Source: an uncultured Roseburia sp. (lineage in GTDB: Bacteria; Bacillota; Clostridia; Lachnospirales; Lachnospiraceae). From it: DNA of 41,390 nucleotides. The DNA lies in contig CAJUNX010000037.1 of the NCBI GenBank assembly GCA_910587865.1, forward strand, positions 1 through 41,390. Direction: 5' to 3'. Below are positions 15,594 to 23,134 of the stretch, piece after piece; position 1 is the stretch's first letter; every line of letters begins with the position of its first letter. The notes under the pieces were generated by a model. That model ran no database searches. It had not been told where the DNA came from and saw only the letters and a list, made by a program, of their open reading frames with translations. A program made the translations under genes and the position numbers.

Positions 15594-17234
15594 ATGATCA
15601 GTACAAGCAATATCACGCTTCGTGTGGGCAAAAAAGCTTTATTCGAGGATGTCAATATCAAATTCACGGAGGGCGGCTGCTATGGCTTAATCGGTGCGAA
15701 CGGCGCGGGCAAGTCCACCTTTCTGCGCATTTTATCCGGTCAGTTAGAGCCGACGAGCGGCGACGTGGTGATCACGCCGGGCCAGCGTCTCTCCTTCCTG
15801 CAGCAGGATCATTTCAAATACGACAGCTATTCGGTGCTCGACACCGTGATCATGGGGAATCAGCGTCTCTACGACATCATGAAGGAGAAGGACGCGATCT
15901 ACATGAAGGAAGATTTTACGGATGAAGACGGAATCCGCGCGAGCGAGCTGGAAGCGGAGTTTGCCGACATGGACGGCTGGAACGCAGAGGCAGACGCGTC
16001 CACACTGTTGAACGGTCTGGGCATCCCCTCCGAGGATCACGGCTCGCAGATGGCCGACATGCCCTCCACCGCAAAGGTGAAGGTTCTGCTCGCGCAGGCG
16101 CTCTTCGGCAATCCGGACATCCTGCTCTTAGACGAGCCGACGAACCACTTAGACCTCGACGCGATCGACTGGCTCGAGGAGTTCCTCATCAATTTTGAAA
16201 ACACGGTCATCGTGGTCTCCCACGACCGCTATTTTCTGAACAAGGTCTGCACCAATATCGCGGACATCGACTACGGCAAGATCCAGCTCTACGCCGGAAA
16301 TTACGACTTCTGGTACGAATCCAGCCAGCTGATCGTAAAGCAGATGAAGGAAGCCAACAAGAAAAAAGAAGAAAAGATCAAGGAGCTGCAGGAGTTCATC
16401 TCCCGCTTCTCCGCGAACGCGTCCAAGTCCAAACAGGCGACTTCCAGAAAACGGGCGCTGGAAAAGATCCAGCTCGAGGAGATCCGTCCCTCCAGCCGAA
16501 AATACCCGTACATTGATTTCCGGCCGAACCGCGAGATCGGCAACGAGGTGCTGACCGTCGAGGGGATCACAAAGACCATCGACGGGGTCAGAGTCCTCGA
16601 CAATGTCTCCTTTATCGTCGGGCATGACGACAAGATCGCGTTTGTCGGCGGCAACGAGCTGGCAAAGACGACGCTCTTCCAGATCCTCTCCGGGGAGATG
16701 GAGCCGGACGAAGGCAGCTACAAATGGGGCGTGACCACGAGCCAGTCCTATTTCCCGAAGGACAATACGGAAATCTTCGACACGGATCTCGCGATCGTCG
16801 ACTGGCTGACCCAGTATTCCGAGATCAAGGATGCCACCTACGTGCGCGGTTTCCTCGGGCGTATGCTCTTTGCAGGCGAGGACGGCGTGAAGAAGATGCG
16901 CGTGCTCTCCGGAGGCGAGCGCGTCCGGGTACTGCTCTCCCGCATGATGATCATGGGCAGCAATATCCTGATCTTAGACGAGCCGACCGACCACCTGGAT
17001 ATGGAGTCGATCACCGCCTTAAATAACGGCCTGATCAAATTCCCGGGTGTGATCCTCTTCGCCTCCCGCGACCATCAGGTCGTGCAGACCACGGCAAACC
17101 GGATCATCGAGTTTTTGCCGGACGGCAGCTTCGTGGACAAAGTATCGACCTACGACGAATACTTGGAGAGCGACGCGATGGCGAGAAAACGCCAGGTGTA
17201 CTCCATGTCCGCGGACAGCGAAAGCGACAATTAA
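15594..17234 (+). CDS. ABC-F family ATPase (YbiT-type), 546 aa
   Basis: ATG 15594 follows GGAGG. The protein has two ABC domains and no membrane helices. The first has Walker A GANGAGKST, the modified signature region PSTAKVKVLLAQALF and Walker B ILLLDEPTNHLDLD; the linker is lysine/glutamate-rich (about 240-310). The second has an altered Walker A, GGNELAKTT, signature LSGGERVRVLLSRM and Walker B ILILDEPTDHLDME. The unusual first signature and second P-loop are features of the YbiT branch. ABC-F proteins act on the ribosome, in translation factor or antibiotic-protection roles. Nothing here indicates a resistance type. Confidence 0.93.
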   Translation: MISTSNITLRVGKKALFEDVNIKFTEGGCYGLIGANGAGKSTFLRILSGQLEPTSGDVVITPGQRLSFLQQDHFKYDSYSVLDTVIMGNQRLYDIMKEKDAIYMKEDFTDEDGIRASELEAEFADMDGWNAEADASTLLNGLGIPSEDHGSQMADMPSTAKVKVLLAQALFGNPDILLLDEPTNHLDLDAIDWLEEFLINFENTVIVVSHDRYFLNKVCTNIADIDYGKIQLYAGNYDFWYESSQLIVKQMKEANKKKEEKIKELQEFISRFSANASKSKQATSRKRALEKIQLEEIRPSSRKYPYIDFRPNREIGNEVLTVEGITKTIDGVRVLDNVSFIVGHDDKIAFVGGNELAKTTLFQILSGEMEPDEGSYKWGVTTSQSYFPKDNTEIFDTDLAIVDWLTQYSEIKDATYVRGFLGRMLFAGEDGVKKMRVLSGGERVRVLLSRMMIMGSNILILDEPTDHLDMESITALNNGLIKFPGVILFASRDHQVVQTTANRIIEFLPDGSFVDKVSTYDEYLESDAMARKRQVYSMSADSESDN

Positions 17235-17266
17235 AGCACTGCGCCAGACGGCGCAATCCGCAAAAG

Positions 17267-17296
17267 AACCGCCGGGGAACAGCCCCGGCGGTTTTT
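17267..17296. terminator. Bidirectional Rho-independent terminator
   Basis: A perfect 11-bp stem AACCGCCGGGG/CCCCGGCGGTT (17267-17277 with 17283-17293) ends in TTTTT on the plus strand and TTCTTTT on the minus strand. It separates the convergent ABC-F and trpB-like genes. Confidence 0.92.
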
Positions 17297-17326
17297 GTCA
17301 TGTATTCTTTTCTATCTGTTCTATTT

Positions 17327-18694
17327 CTATATCTGCGGCATTCCCGCAAATCCCGCCGCCAGCTCCTCATCCGTCGGAATATAATCCGACATCTCGCCGT
17401 TGTGAAACTTCTCATAGGCCACCATGTCAAAATATCCGGTTCCGGTCAGACCAAAAAGAATCGTCTTCTCCTCCCCGGTCTCCTTACACTTCATGGCCTC
17501 GTCGATCGCGATGCGGATCGCATGGCTGCTCTCCGGCGCAGGCAGGATTCCCTCGATGCGCGCAAACTGCTCCGCAGCCTCAAAGACGGATGTCTGCTCC
17601 ACGGCACACGCCTCCAAAAGTCCCTGATCACAGAGCTCGGAGAGAACGGAATTCATGCCATGATAGCGAAGGCCGCCGGCATGACTTGCGGACGGGATAA
17701 AGCCGCTGCCCAGCGTGTACATCTTTGCCAGCGGGCACACCATCCCCGTATCGCAGTAATCATAGGCATATCTTCCCCTGGTCAGGCTCGGACAGGACGC
17801 CGGCTCAACCGCGATAAACCGGTAGTCCGCCTCCCCTCTGAGCTGCTCGCCCATAAACGGGGCGATCAGGCCGCCCAGGTTCGATCCGCCTCCGGCGCAG
17901 CCGATGATGATATCCGGCGTGATACCGTATTTTTCCATTGCAGTCTTTGTCTCCATGCCGATCACGGACTGATGCAGCAACACCTGATTGAGCACGCTGC
18001 CCAGCACATAGCGATACCCTTCGGAATGCGTCGCCACCTCGACCGCCTCAGAGATCGCACAGCCAAGACTTCCGCTGGTTCCCGGATGCCTCTCGAGGAT
18101 CCGCTTTCCGATCTCCGTCGTCTCGGACGGAGACGGCGTGACACCCGCGCCGTAAGTCCGCATGACCTCCCTGCGGAACGGCTTCTGCTCATAGGAGCAT
18201 TTTACCATAAATACCTTACAGTCCAGCTCAAAATAAGAACACGCCATGGACAGCGCGGTCCCCCACTGACCGGCCCCGGTCTCCGTTGTAACGCCCTTTA
18301 AGCCCTGCTTCTTCGCATAATACGCCTGCGCAATCGCGGAATTTAACTTGTGGCTGCCGCTGGTATTGTTCCCCTCGAATTTGTAATAGATCTTTGCCGG
18401 GGTGCCCAGCTTTTTCTCCAGGCAGTAGGCCCGCACCAAAGGCGACGGACGGTACATTTTATAAAAATCCTGAATCTCCTGCGGAATCGGGATGTAGCGG
18501 TTATCATTGTCGAGCTCCTGCTTCACCAGCTCCTTACAGAAAACACTCTCCAGCTCCTCCGCCGTCATCGGCTCATGCGTCTGCGGATGTAAAAGCGGCG
18601 CCGGTTTTACCTTCATATCGGCGCGGACATTATACCACTCCTTCGGCATCTCATGCTCCGCTAAATAAATTTTATAGGGGATTGCTTCACTCAT
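17327..18694 (-). CDS. trpB: Tryptophan synthase beta chain, TrpB2 type, 455 aa
   Basis: ATG 18694 is chosen for its AAGGAAAG site and family start (MSEAIPYKIYLAEHEMPKEW). The PLP lysine is in GSHKLNSA. Other TrpB motifs are ETGAGQWGTALS, the phosphate loop CAGGGSNLGG, and EGILPAPESSHA. The long N-terminus and YRPSPLVRA are characteristic of the TrpB2 subfamily, which uses PLP to join indole and L-serine to tryptophan and often works without TrpA. No trpA or other trp gene lies nearby, so an indole-salvage role is more likely than a full tryptophan pathway. Activity with serine deamination products is also possible. Confidence 0.92.
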   Translation of the reverse strand: MSEAIPYKIYLAEHEMPKEWYNVRADMKVKPAPLLHPQTHEPMTAEELESVFCKELVKQELDNDNRYIPIPQEIQDFYKMYRPSPLVRAYCLEKKLGTPAKIYYKFEGNNTSGSHKLNSAIAQAYYAKKQGLKGVTTETGAGQWGTALSMACSYFELDCKVFMVKCSYEQKPFRREVMRTYGAGVTPSPSETTEIGKRILERHPGTSGSLGCAISEAVEVATHSEGYRYVLGSVLNQVLLHQSVIGMETKTAMEKYGITPDIIIGCAGGGSNLGGLIAPFMGEQLRGEADYRFIAVEPASCPSLTRGRYAYDYCDTGMVCPLAKMYTLGSGFIPSASHAGGLRYHGMNSVLSELCDQGLLEACAVEQTSVFEAAEQFARIEGILPAPESSHAIRIAIDEAMKCKETGEEKTILFGLTGTGYFDMVAYEKFHNGEMSDYIPTDEELAAGFAGMPQI

Positions 18695-18815
18695 ACGCTT
18701 CTTTCCTTTCTGCTTCCGGCCATCTCTCCCGCAAAAAACGTCTGTGCCAGATCGACCGGCGTCACCGCCCGTCTCCGCCGCACCCGCCTTCGCGCCGACA
18801 GCCTGTTCGAACACG

Positions 18816-18844
18816 AGTATAGCACATTTTAACTGAGGTGACAA
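18816..18844 (-). promoter_or_regulatory. Promoter of trpB2
   Basis: On the minus strand TTGTCA (18839-18844) and TATACT (18816-18821) are spaced by 17 bases, with an extended TGC before the -10. The leader is about 115 bases; I see no T-box or leader-peptide tryptophan codons in it. Confidence 0.75.
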
Positions 18845-18867
18845 TGTTACATTTCAGACATACGCCC

Positions 18868-19374
18868 TCACTGCGCCAGCTCCTGGCTCAGCCGCTCATA
18901 TTCCCGGTTAATCTCCTGCAGCGTGGCGACATCCCCGCACGCATTGTCCGGGTGAAAGATCTTCAGCAGGTCCTTATACCGCTTCTTTAACGTCTGCCGG
19001 TCCGCCACTCCGGCAAAAAAAATACCGTGCGAAATATGTCCCGCGGTGTGCGTCCGCCGCTCATGCTCGTCCACACATTCGTAAAATCTGCGCTGTTTTT
19101 CCAGCCGCTGCCGGTCCTCCGCCAGCCGTTTTAACTCCGCCTCGAGAATCCGCCACTTCTCGTCAAAAAGCCTGCGCTCCGACTCCAGCCGCATACACTC
19201 CACGCGCTTCTGTGCAAAAAAACTGCGTTTCTCTCTCTCAAACCGCTTTTTGTCCCGTTCCAGTTCATGCCGCTCCCGGCGCAGCGCCTGTCTTTTGTAT
19301 TCCAGCAGCTCCTCTTCTTCCTGCTGCCATCCAAAGATCTGCTCCATGTCATTGATCCGAATTGCCTGATCCAC
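18868..19374 (-). CDS. Coiled-coil protein with C-terminal J domain, 168 aa
   Basis: GTG 19374 is preferred because GGGAGGAG stands 8 bases upstream; an ATG at 19422 would add 16 residues without a site. Residues 10-105 are an almost unbroken charged coiled coil (EYKRQALRRERHELERDK, ERRLFDEKWRILEAEL). The last 40 residues are a short J domain with the HPD tripeptide (LKKRYKDLLKIFHPDN). Such proteins can recruit DnaK to a target held by the coiled coil. The dnaK operon lies about 4 kb away, but there is no operon link. Confidence 0.82.
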   Translation of the reverse strand: MDQAIRINDMEQIFGWQQEEEELLEYKRQALRRERHELERDKKRFEREKRSFFAQKRVECMRLESERRLFDEKWRILEAELKRLAEDRQRLEKQRRFYECVDEHERRTHTAGHISHGIFFAGVADRQTLKKRYKDLLKIFHPDNACGDVATLQEINREYERLSQELAQ

Positions 19375-19469
19375 GGCTGTCTCCTCCCGCATTGGTTCCG
19401 TTATACCAGTTATGGTGATCATTTAACTCACATCATACTACATTTTGTACCAGGACTCAACAAAAATAT

Positions 19470-19598
19470 TTATCTGTTTTTCTTTCTTTTCCCGATCAGA
19501 GCCGGCAGCCCTCCCGATACCGCAAAAACCGCGGTCTGCCGGGGCAGTTCGTCCCCCGTCTGTCCGCCGCCCGCTCTGCCGGCACGGCGCGGACCGGC
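19470..19598 (-). pseudogene. Possible cell-wall sorting tail of a lost surface protein
   Basis: An open stretch of 42 codons without a start ends in a tail that looks like a sortase signal: glycine-rich lead, GDELPRQTA (LPxxT-like), the hydrophobic run VFAVSGGLPALIG, and KRKKNR before the stop. There is no upstream surface-protein sequence in frame. The motif differs from canonical LPXTG, so this could be chance. It lies at the left edge of the AT-rich island. Confidence 0.3.
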
Positions 19599-19703
19599 CT
19601 ATGGATGTTTTCGGGCCGTCTCAGCGGAAGCCGCCGGCTATTTTCCCGTTTACTCCTCCTGCCCATACTCGTTACAGATAACTTTTATTTTTAAAATGGT
19701 TGA

Positions 19704-19886
19704 CTATCTCAAAAAAGCCTTGGCTGCCGGGCAGTATCTAATGCTCATGTCGTCCGGCAGTGCGTCAAGCTGCCGCCGCTGGGTATTCTTCCCGGTGGGT
19801 TGCTCCATAAGGAATTGATCTGCCGAGATATCGTAACGCAGCATAAGCTCAATCGTGGTACTGGTCTTTTTGTTATATTCATTCAC
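19704..19886 (-). CDS. 60-aa hypothetical protein or fragment
   Basis: The frame starts at GTG 19886 (or ATG 19882 in another frame is less likely) and reads MNEYNKKTSTTIELMLRYD, then ISADQFLMEQPTGKNTQRR. It looks protein-like in composition but no family is recognised, and there is no convincing ribosome binding site. It may be the start of a truncated mobile-element gene. Confidence 0.3.
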   Translation of the reverse strand: MNEYNKKTSTTIELMLRYDISADQFLMEQPTGKNTQRRQLDALPDDMSIRYCPAAKAFLR

Positions 19887-19975
19887 CTTATTACATTTTA
19901 CTGTTCACCTTTTTGGATATGTCTGCATAGTTCTATTCGTTGGTTAAAATAATTCTTAATTGTCCAGATAGCACC

Positions 19976-20004
19976 TTGTATTTATTCGGATAACCGTATA
20001 TAAT
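19976..20004 (+). promoter_or_regulatory. Predicted promoter for the HTH gene at 20034
   Basis: TTGTAT (19976-19981) and TATAAT (19999-20004) are separated by 17 bases. Transcription would begin near 20011, about 23 bases before the start codon. Confidence 0.6.
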
Positions 20005-20033
20005 GATAGCGATTGAACTTATGGAACGGGTGA

Positions 20034-20429
20034 ATGAAAATGTTTGAGTATATTTCTGCCCCGGAAGCAGCGAAAAAATGGGGTATTTCAGAAAGACGGG
20101 TGCAAAAGCTATGTGAGGAAAACCGCATACCCGGCATAGCAACGTGCGACCAGCCTGAAATTTTTACACAGGACTTTTCAAAATACATTGTTTTCGTAAA
20201 CGACACCCCTGAAATAAAACAGACAGGGCACTTTGACAATGCAGGCCCGGAAGATATGACTGCTTTTATTGGTGTCATAACAGGAAACGAAAAAGACTAT
20301 GCCTATGTTCTGTATTTCCCTATGAACATTCAAAAAGTAACAGTCCCGGAGCCGGAACCGCTTTTCTTATCCGCTTTCCAGTGTGCCAAAACTGACACAC
20401 TGCATTTAAGGTTAATTAAGATAGAATGA
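20034..20429 (+). CDS. Helix-turn-helix (MerR/excisionase-like) protein, 131 aa
   Basis: Start ATG 20034 or 20040; neither has a strong site. Residues 4-36 (YISAPEAAKKWGISERRVQ, KLCEENRIPG) are the DNA-binding helix-turn-helix seen in many short regulators and excisionase-like proteins of Clostridia mobile elements. In those relatives the motif is usually followed by a winged segment with a tryptophan-proline motif; here it is replaced by an unrelated 95-residue tail (DFSKYIVFVNDTPEI, YAYVLYFPMNIQKV). That could be a real effector domain or a fusion. It is the first gene of the AT-rich island. Confidence 0.65.
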   Translation: MKMFEYISAPEAAKKWGISERRVQKLCEENRIPGIATCDQPEIFTQDFSKYIVFVNDTPEIKQTGHFDNAGPEDMTAFIGVITGNEKDYAYVLYFPMNIQKVTVPEPEPLFLSAFQCAKTDTLHLRLIKIE

Positions 20430-20626
20430 AAATGAGATTAAGGTTGACCATCTACTATGTGAAAAAGTAAGAGAGCGACAAATACCAGTTTATCGGCGCA
20501 ATTATCTCATGATTTAGAAAAAGCCATGAAAATACGCAGTTGCTACTGTAGGTTGCGTGATTGCATACCGAGATGTATAGCATTCTACCGGTTATTTGGG
20601 TATGCTCTGGGTGAAAGGAGGAGAAC
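20430..20626 (+). other. Gap with a 29-codon coding remnant
   Basis: After the HTH gene stop, a frame (about 20429-20518) reads NENEIKVDHLLCEKVRERQ, IPVYRRNYLMI and stops. It has protein-like composition but no start codon of its own, so it may be the tail of a deleted gene. The rest of the gap holds only the ribosome binding site of the next gene. Confidence 0.3.
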
Positions 20627-21097
20627 ATGGCGCTTTCAGAAAAACTATATGAACTCCGAAAGAAAGGCGCTCTTTCACAGGAGCAGCTTGCCGAGCAATT
20701 AGGTGTGTCCAGACAGGCTATATCAAAGTGGGAATCCGGGAAATCAGTTCCGGAAACCGATACTCTTATTTCAATTAGTAAGTATTTTGATGTTTCGCTG
20801 GACTATTTGATGAAAGAAGAAAATTCAATATCAGAAAATGATGTGAGTTTAGACATCCATCAAACCGAGGCAACGAATGGGCGCGAGAAGCGCATCCTTG
20901 GTATAGCCACTTGTATCATCGGAGTAGTCTTGCTGATTGTTTGGGGCATTGTATCGGTTTTTATGCCGTCTGCATCGGAACAAATTGGAACATCTTCCTT
21001 GATAACAATAGACGGAAACGGAATTTTCCTTTTCATCTGCCTTGCAGCAATCATTGCCGGTGCTGTTTTGCTCCTTAAAAGCACATCGAATAAATAA
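20627..21097 (+). CDS. XRE-family regulator with two membrane helices, 156 aa
   Basis: ATG 20627 follows AAAGGAGGAG. The N-terminus (residues 4-65) is a classic Cro/CI helix-turn-helix: LSQEQLAEQLGVSRQAISKW, ESGKSVPETDTL, DVSLDYLMKEE. After a polar linker there are two hydrophobic helices (ILGIATCIIGVVLLIVWGIV and IFLFICLAAIIAGAVLLL). Membrane-tethered XRE regulators of this kind usually control a neighbouring small membrane protein or transporter, which matches the gene 11 bases downstream. Confidence 0.88.
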   Translation: MALSEKLYELRKKGALSQEQLAEQLGVSRQAISKWESGKSVPETDTLISISKYFDVSLDYLMKEENSISENDVSLDIHQTEATNGREKRILGIATCIIGVVLLIVWGIVSVFMPSASEQIGTSSLITIDGNGIFLFICLAAIIAGAVLLLKSTSNK

Positions 21098-21108
21098 GGA
21101 GGATTTTT

Positions 21109-21327
21109 ATGAAAATTTTATCTAATTTGTTCTTAGTTTTGGCTGTTCTTCTGTCGGATGTTATGTGTGCTGTTGTTGCATATAACTATTGTAACATGGT
21201 GTGGGGCATCAAATATGCTTATTTTAGTGCTCCAGCTTCGACAGCATTCCTGGCAGCAATTCCTTTTATAATTGCTATTGTGGTATGTGTTGTAATTGCA
21301 CTGTATTTTAAAAAGAGAACAGCCTAA
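21109..21327 (+). CDS. Small two-helix membrane protein, 72 aa
   Basis: ATG 21109 has AAGGAGG at the right distance. Two hydrophobic segments (about 4-26 and 43-66) are joined by a short loop with YNYCNMVWGIKYAYFSAP, and the protein ends KKRTA. The family is unnamed. It is co-transcribed with the membrane-tethered XRE regulator and is probably its partner. Confidence 0.8.
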   Translation: MKILSNLFLVLAVLLSDVMCAVVAYNYCNMVWGIKYAYFSAPASTAFLAAIPFIIAIVVCVVIALYFKKRTA

Positions 21328-21724
21328 CAACTTCCCATTTATCAATGGCGATAGCAAAGCCCGAAAATGGTTTTCCCGCCCATTTCAATTTTGAGAAAAG
21401 AACAGCCCTGAAAATAAATGAGTGTGGCCACACATATAGTCACGGTGTCCAGCGGTTTGGGATATTTTGTCCCATAAGCCGGGGACGGTGGACGAGGGAC
21501 GGAGGCTTTCATATACGCCCTGTCTGCTGCTGAAACCAGCCCTTTGTTTTCGGCTTGCCAGCCCCAAACAAAGCCCTGCTTTCCTGCCGCTTCAAATGCC
21601 CTTGCCCGCTTTTTACGGACAGGCGCATTTTATCTTTTAAAAAAATTTTAATTTTTAAAACAGATGGTATGATATCAGATTATATGCCTGACAGCTTCAG
21701 ATACAGAGGGAGAAGTAATCCAAC
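21328..21724. other. Non-coding gap, likely decayed mobile-element DNA
   Basis: No frame with a start, ribosome binding site and protein-like composition was found on either strand. Short ORFs here have low-quality translations. Composition shifts from AT-rich back to GC-rich across it, so the right border of the island lies here. A short AT-rich stretch (about 21630-21660) precedes the dnaJ terminator. Confidence 0.5.
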
Positions 21725-21766
21725 AAAAAAGGAGCCGCACCGTCTGCCGGTGACTCCTCCTTTTTT
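21725..21766. terminator. Bidirectional terminator after dnaJ
   Basis: AAAAAAGGAG (21725-21734) pairs with CTCCTTTTTT (21757-21766), with a further inner CACCG/CGGTG stem. It lies 17 bases beyond the dnaJ stop and ends the heat-shock operon on the minus strand. Confidence 0.88.
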
Positions 21767-21782
21767 GCCTGATCGCACTCTC

Positions 21783-22958
21783 TTAGATATCATCTAACGA
21801 TTCTTTTAATTTGTCCATAAAACCTTTTTTCTTCTTCGGCTTCTCGGTCGGAGCGCCGTCCGCACCGCCGCTTCGCCTGAGCGAACCGCCCGCCGCCTCG
21901 TCGAACTGGCGCAGGAGTTCTTTCGCCTCGGAATTTAAGCCGGTCGGTGTCTGCACCACCAGATCCACATAGTGATCACCGCGGATTGATTTGTTGCGCA
22001 GGGACGGCACGCCCTTGCCCTTTAAGCGGATCCTGGTATTGGTCTGTGTCCCGGCTTTTACCTCGTAAAGCACGTCGCCGTCCACGGTCTTTATACGGAT
22101 CTCTCCGCCGAGCGCCGCCTGTGCAAATGAGATCTGCGCGGTGGAATAAATATTCATATCCTGCCTCTGCAGAGACGGGTGCCTTGAGACGATGACCTCC
22201 ACGAGAAGATCCCCTCTCGGCCCGCCGTTTACGCCCGGCTCGCCCTTCTCCCGGATCCGGACGCTCTGCCCGTTGTCAATACCTGCCGGGATCGATACCT
22301 GAATCTTCTTGCGGCTGGAGATGTAACCGGTTCCGCGGCAGGAACCGCATTTTTCGCGGACGATCTTACCGGAGCCGCTGCAGTCCGGACAGGTCTGTAC
22401 GTTCTGCACGGTTCCGAAAAACGACTGCTGGGTAAAGACTACTTTTCCCTTGCCGCCGCACTTCGAACAGGTCTCCGGCGTCGTACCCGGCTTTGCTCCT
22501 GTTCCGTGGCAGGTCGTACACTCGTCCTTTAAAACCATCTCGATCTCTTTTTCACAGCCGAATACTGCTTCTTCAAATGTAATACGGACGCTGGTTCTTA
22601 AGTTCGCGCCCTTCATCGGGCCGTCATTGCTGCGCCTTCTTCCGCCGCCGAAGAAATCCCCGAAAAGATCTCCGAAGATATCTCCCATATCCATGCCGGA
22701 GAAGTCAAAGCCGCCCGCACCGCCGCTGCCGTCAAACGCTGCATGACCGAACTGATCGTACTGTCTGCGCTTCTCCGGATCGCTTAAGACCGCATACGCC
22801 TCCTGCGCCTCCTTGAACTTCGCTTCCGCTTCCTTATCCCCCGGATTCATATCTGGATGGTACTTCTTGGCAAGAACCCGGAAGGATTTCTTGATATCCG
22901 CATCCGATGCGTTCTTCTCTACGCCTAAGACCTCATAATAATCTCTCTTATCTGCCAT
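21783..22958 (-). CDS. dnaJ: Chaperone protein DnaJ, 391 aa
   Basis: The J domain at residues 4-68 has the HPD motif (AKKYHPDMNPGD). A glycine/phenylalanine-rich region follows (GGAGGFDFSGMDMGDIF), then four CXXCXGXG zinc-finger repeats (CTTCHGTG, CSKCGGKG, CPDCSGSG, CGSCRGTG) and a substrate-binding C-domain. It is a complete type I J protein that stimulates DnaK ATPase and delivers unfolded proteins. It is last in the hrcA-grpE-dnaK-dnaJ order, 177 bases after dnaK with a hairpin in between. A lysine-rich tail (EKPKKKKGFMDKLKESLDDI) is present. Confidence 0.98.
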   Translation of the reverse strand: MADKRDYYEVLGVEKNASDADIKKSFRVLAKKYHPDMNPGDKEAEAKFKEAQEAYAVLSDPEKRRQYDQFGHAAFDGSGGAGGFDFSGMDMGDIFGDLFGDFFGGGRRRSNDGPMKGANLRTSVRITFEEAVFGCEKEIEMVLKDECTTCHGTGAKPGTTPETCSKCGGKGKVVFTQQSFFGTVQNVQTCPDCSGSGKIVREKCGSCRGTGYISSRKKIQVSIPAGIDNGQSVRIREKGEPGVNGGPRGDLLVEVIVSRHPSLQRQDMNIYSTAQISFAQAALGGEIRIKTVDGDVLYEVKAGTQTNTRIRLKGKGVPSLRNKSIRGDHYVDLVVQTPTGLNSEAKELLRQFDEAAGGSLRRSGGADGAPTEKPKKKKGFMDKLKESLDDI

Positions 22959-23027
22959 AACGCTTCCTCTTTTCCATCCTGTTTCTGTGTTCTGCCCAAA
23001 ATGACTGCTGTTTCTGACCGCACAAGA

Positions 23028-23055
23028 GGTTTCCGGATGTCACCATCCGGAAACC
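23028..23055 (-). terminator. Hairpin between dnaK and dnaJ (attenuator or processing site)
   Basis: A perfect 12-bp stem GGTTTCCGGATG/CATCCGGAAACC (23028-23039 with 23044-23055) with a 4-base loop lies in the 177-base gap. On the minus strand it is followed by only a weak T-stretch, so partial termination or mRNA end protection is more likely than full termination. Confidence 0.65.
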
Positions 23056-23134
23056 CCGTACGTTACATGTCGCATGCAGTATCATAACATACATACCGCC
23101 GTTTTACAAACAGACACTGATCGCGGAACCCGGA

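Noticed and set aside
18694..18868. T-box or tryptophan leader upstream of trpB2
   Set aside because: The leader is too short for a T-box, shows no T-box AGGGTGGNACCGCG sequence and has no tryptophan-rich leader frame.
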